DNA of 6,913 bases from Bacteroidales bacterium M2 (GTDB lineage: Bacteria; Bacteroidota; Bacteroidia; Bacteroidales; Muribaculaceae): the NCBI GenBank assembly GCA_001689415.1, contig LUJM01000066.1, forward strand, positions 1-6,913. The letters are read 5' to 3'. Below, piece by piece: positions 5,049 through 6,913 of the stretch. The position numbers were made by a program, and so were the translations under genes. The first letter of the stretch is position 1. Each line of letters begins with the position of its first letter. The notes under the pieces were generated by a model. It saw only the letters and a list, made by a program, of their open reading frames with translations, was not told where the DNA came from and did not search any database.

Positions 5049-6155
5049 TTATTTCAGTGATATAGAGTTGGCGGCATCGCGCTTTTTCTGATTGACGACG
5101 TCGGCGTAGATCTGAGTCGTGGCCACGTTTTTATGCGTAAGCATCTTGCTGACGGTGTAGATGTCAGTGCCGTTGGTTATCAGAAGTGTAGCGTAGGTAT
5201 GGCGGAGTCCATGGAAAGTGATTTTCTTCTTGATGCCGGCATCTTTGAGCCATTTCTTGAATGGCTCGCGGGTATGGGCGCGACTCAGCCCTCTGAATAC
5301 CATGCCACGGCTAGGTTCTCCGCAATACGACAGAGCTTCATCGCTCAACGGTAATGTCGCTTGCGTCTTGGTCTTCTGGGTACGGATGCGCATACAATAC
5401 CCACCGTCGGGAGACAGCTCGATGTTCTCCCAACGCAGTTGCAGAATATCACTGATGCGGAGTCCGGTCATACAAGCGAAGAGGGATGCACGTTTCAGCA
5501 CATCCACTTTGCAGGGAGTGGCGGCAAGGCGTTTCACCTCCTCGATTTCGAGATAGTTGATTTTTGGTTCCTCCCAGTCGATGCGGTCAAGATAGTCGTT
5601 GACATTCTCGCGGAGCCATCCTTCTTTATGTGCCAGTTTCAGCAGGGCGCGGAATGTTGACCAATATCCGGCTGCTGAATTGCGGGATATGATATTGCCG
5701 GACTGCTTCACACGTATTTTGAGAATATATGTGCGGAAGTCATTGCACAGCCCGATGGTTACGTCTTTCATGAGGCATCTGCCATTGCAGAAGTCCTTGA
5801 AATGCTTATACACGATTTCCCATTTCTGGTATTTCTCTTTGGTCTTGCTCTCGAAATATTCAAGAAAGTCAGCCTGCTTCTTGGTGCGGTCAAGAAAACC
5901 GAATTCCTCGTTGATGATTGCAAGCTCACGGGTTGCGCGGATGCCACGAGCCTTGAGCATGATTTCCTCATTGTAATCAAGCTCAAACCGGTCTTTAGGA
6001 TTGCCTATGAGATATAGACCGAGGAACTCCCGGCGCGACATCTTCTTGATGTGCGGATTCCATATAGGAGGGTAGTAGTCGAGATAGAGCGACAGTTTGC
6101 CGCTACGCAGTTTTTCTTTACGGAGAGTCACTTTGGTGATGGTTGCAGATTCCAT
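5049..6155 (-). CDS. Tyrosine site-specific recombinase (integrase)
   Basis: 368 residues, usual length for Bacteroidales element integrases. Residues 1-90 are an arm-type DNA-binding domain with the typical opening (TITKVTLRKEKLRSGKLSLY). Residues about 92-192 are the SAM-like core-binding domain. The catalytic domain (about 200-368) has every expected residue: Arg233 in TGLRISD, a beta-hairpin Lys at 261 or 263 (RTQKTKTQATLPL), His315 and Arg318 in HGLRHTYA, His341 in LTHKN and the nucleophile Tyr350, nine residues later as usual. It should cut and rejoin attachment sites to integrate and excise the element. It follows the multi-HTH gene by 69 bases and has its own promoter match there. No tRNA or attachment core is seen nearby, so the target cannot be named. 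It looks intact and functional. Confidence 0.95.
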   Translation of the reverse strand: MESATITKVTLRKEKLRSGKLSLYLDYYPPIWNPHIKKMSRREFLGLYLIGNPKDRFELDYNEEIMLKARGIRATRELAIINEEFGFLDRTKKQADFLEYFESKTKEKYQKWEIVYKHFKDFCNGRCLMKDVTIGLCNDFRTYILKIRVKQSGNIISRNSAAGYWSTFRALLKLAHKEGWLRENVNDYLDRIDWEEPKINYLEIEEVKRLAATPCKVDVLKRASLFACMTGLRISDILQLRWENIELSPDGGYCMRIRTQKTKTQATLPLSDEALSYCGEPSRGMVFRGLSRAHTREPFKKWLKDAGIKKKITFHGLRHTYATLLITNGTDIYTVSKMLTHKNVATTQIYADVVNQKKRDAANSISLK

Positions 6156-6183
6156 ATTATTCTGTTTTTAGATTTATAATGTG

Positions 6184-6215
6184 CAAAGGTAAAAGGTGGT
6201 TGTTCGGTGAGAAAA
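6184..6215 (-). promoter_or_regulatory. Candidate integrase promoter
   Basis: On the minus strand TTTT (6215-6212), 20 bases, then TACCTTTG (6191-6184), a full match to the TAnnTTTG box and a 3-of-4 match to the -33 box. It predicts a start near 6178 and a leader of about 22 bases before the ATG at 6155. Confidence 0.6.
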
Positions 6216-6222
6216 ATCACCG
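6205..6222. repeat. Dyad over the integrase -33 region
   Basis: CGGTGA (6205-6210) and TCACCG (6217-6222) are perfect 6-bp arms with loop GAAAAA, lying 2 bases past the stop of the multi-HTH gene and spanning the integrase -33 box. No T-run follows, so an operator is more likely than a terminator. The GGTGA half-site recalls the repeats at 1832-1883. Confidence 0.45.
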
Positions 6223-6224
6223 GA

Positions 6225-6803
6225 TTATAACTCAATCTTGGGATTGAATAACTCAGCTAATTCTTTGGTGTTCAGTTTGATATACTTGCCATAGCGCAGC
6301 TTAGTTATCTTATAGGTTTTGACATAGTAATACAGCTGGTCTCGGGTCAGCGAGTATTTTTCCATAGCATCAGCTATCGAAATAAACTCTATATCCTCGG
6401 CTGACTTGGCACCCTTTGCCACATCGAAGTGATATTTGGAGTAATATACTTTCGGACTCTCTTTGCGCTTCGGTATGCCAATTTTCGATACCAGCGAATA
6501 GATTGCCGAGAGGGTCATGCCATACTTTTCCTGTATGTCCTCTACTGAATACCATTCCGTAATTTCAGGGTTCTCCTTTCTCGCCGAGAAAAGCCGGTCG
6601 ATATGGGTTTTGCTGAAATAAGCCTTGCCTCGAAGAATGGTCTTCGGAACATTATTCTCGGCGACCACTTTGTAAATCCACGAATCCTTGACCCCGAATT
6701 TCTCCCGAATCTCGGCGCGGGTGTAAAAGTCGGAAAGGGACTTTCCTTTTTTCTCAGTGGATTCTTTTGACTCACTTTCTTTCGGTGAAAGGAAATCGAA
6801 CAT
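6225..6803 (-). CDS. Multi-HTH_17 DNA-binding protein, N-terminus disrupted
   Basis: 192 residues from the first ATG, holding three tandem MerR/HTH_17-like units: 27-72 (YTRAEIREKFGVKDSWIYKV, then a wing and SKTHIDRLF), 84-128 (YSVEDIQEKYGMTLSAIYSL, wing, YSKYHFDVA) and 140-186 (ISIADAMEKYSLTRDQLYYY, wing, NTKELAELF). Each has the family's helix-turn-helix, an I/L-Y step and a Lys/Arg-rich wing. The coding pattern continues upstream of this ATG through most of a fourth unit to a stop at 6902-6900, so the true protein is probably longer and this start is a remnant (see 6804-6899). Such proteins commonly sit beside integrases and may act as excision or regulatory factors; four linked units could contact several successive helical turns of DNA. 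That binding mode is inference. Its own promoter lies outside the window. Confidence 0.75.
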   Translation of the reverse strand: MFDFLSPKESESKESTEKKGKSLSDFYTRAEIREKFGVKDSWIYKVVAENNVPKTILRGKAYFSKTHIDRLFSARKENPEITEWYSVEDIQEKYGMTLSAIYSLVSKIGIPKRKESPKVYYSKYHFDVAKGAKSAEDIEFISIADAMEKYSLTRDQLYYYVKTYKITKLRYGKYIKLNTKELAELFNPKIEL

Positions 6804-6899
6804 CGCCTGAATGTCGGCTTTGCTGATGAGCGTCTTTCGCTCGAATCTTACAACCTTGATTTTACCTGCGCGGATATAGCGATAAATAGGGATACTCAG
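6804..6899 (-). pseudogene. Upstream in-frame remnant of a further HTH unit
   Basis: The 32 codons directly upstream of and in frame with the 6803 ATG encode an HTH_17 second half: LSIPIYRYIRAGKIKVVRF, then ERKTLISKADIQA leading into MFDFL. This is the recognition helix, wing and closing helix of a standard unit, but the first helix is missing: a TAA at 6902-6900 stops the frame and no ATG, GTG or TTG lies within. The recognition segment is also one residue shorter than the usual SxPTIYRYI form. A frameshift or sequence error near the window edge, or real decay, would explain this. Confidence 0.6.
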
Positions 6900-6913
6900 T
6901 TAATCGCCAACTA

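Noticed and set aside
5024..5050. Plus-strand intrinsic terminator (dyad followed by CTTTTTT)
   Set aside because: No plus-strand gene lies upstream, and the dyad's position at the XRE promoter makes an operator more plausible. Recorded as a repeat instead.
5133..6017. Several plus-strand frames opposite the integrase
   Set aside because: The minus frame carries all catalytic residues of a tyrosine recombinase; the opposite frames have no recognisable features.
6156..6224. tRNA gene or attachment site next to the integrase
   Set aside because: No cloverleaf arms, CCA end or repeated core sequence could be found here or at the window edges.

Overview
The window reads as part of a Bacteroidota (most likely Bacteroidales, gut type) integrative or mobilizable genetic element. 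Three things point there. The tyrosine recombinase has the Bacteroidales-type layout. There is a coupled helix-turn-helix plus DUF3987-type NTPase pair of the kind found in Bacteroides mobile elements. Several gene starts are preceded by matches to the Bacteroidota promoter pattern (TTTG-like -33, about 20 bases, TAnnTTTG-like -7) rather than by strong Shine-Dalgarno sites. No relaxase, tRNA gene, rRNA, CRISPR array or attachment core is visible, so the element is incomplete here.

Layout, right to left, because all genes but one are on the minus strand. (1) 6899-6225: a protein built of repeated HTH_17/MerR-like DNA-binding units, whose first unit is cut off by a stop codon near the right window edge. 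(2) 6155-5049: a complete tyrosine site-specific recombinase with all catalytic residues and its own promoter. (3) 4994-4731: an XRE-family regulator resembling an antitoxin but with no toxin beside it. (4) 4633-4403: a small basic conserved protein, followed by an intrinsic terminator. (5) 4158-2740: a two-helix membrane protein with a long acidic soluble part, function unknown, followed by a strong terminator. (6) 1939-2673: the only plus-strand gene, AT-rich, ankyrin-like, unknown function, with its own promoter; probably cargo. (7) 1674-1288 and 1307-24: an HTH_17 (excisionase-like) protein overlapping a DUF3987-type NTPase, probably one operon.

The intergenic spaces are unusually rich in symmetric and repeated sequence. 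The most striking is 4266-4334: three direct repeats with an exact 23-bp period, made of GGTG-like units every 11-12 bp (one helical turn), upstream of the membrane-protein gene. A close relative of the same motif lies at 1850-1883, just upstream of the plus-strand cargo promoter. Other dyads overlap the promoters of the HTH/DUF3987 operon and the integrase, and lie between the XRE and small-protein genes. The inferred picture is a recombination module (multi-HTH protein plus integrase), a regulator, a replication/mobilization-type NTPase operon, and two accessory genes whose control regions share a phased operator-like array. Which protein binds that array is not decidable from sequence alone.

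Both edge genes look interrupted (NTPase C-terminus on the left, multi-HTH N-terminus on the right), which may reflect contig ends, sequencing error or real decay.
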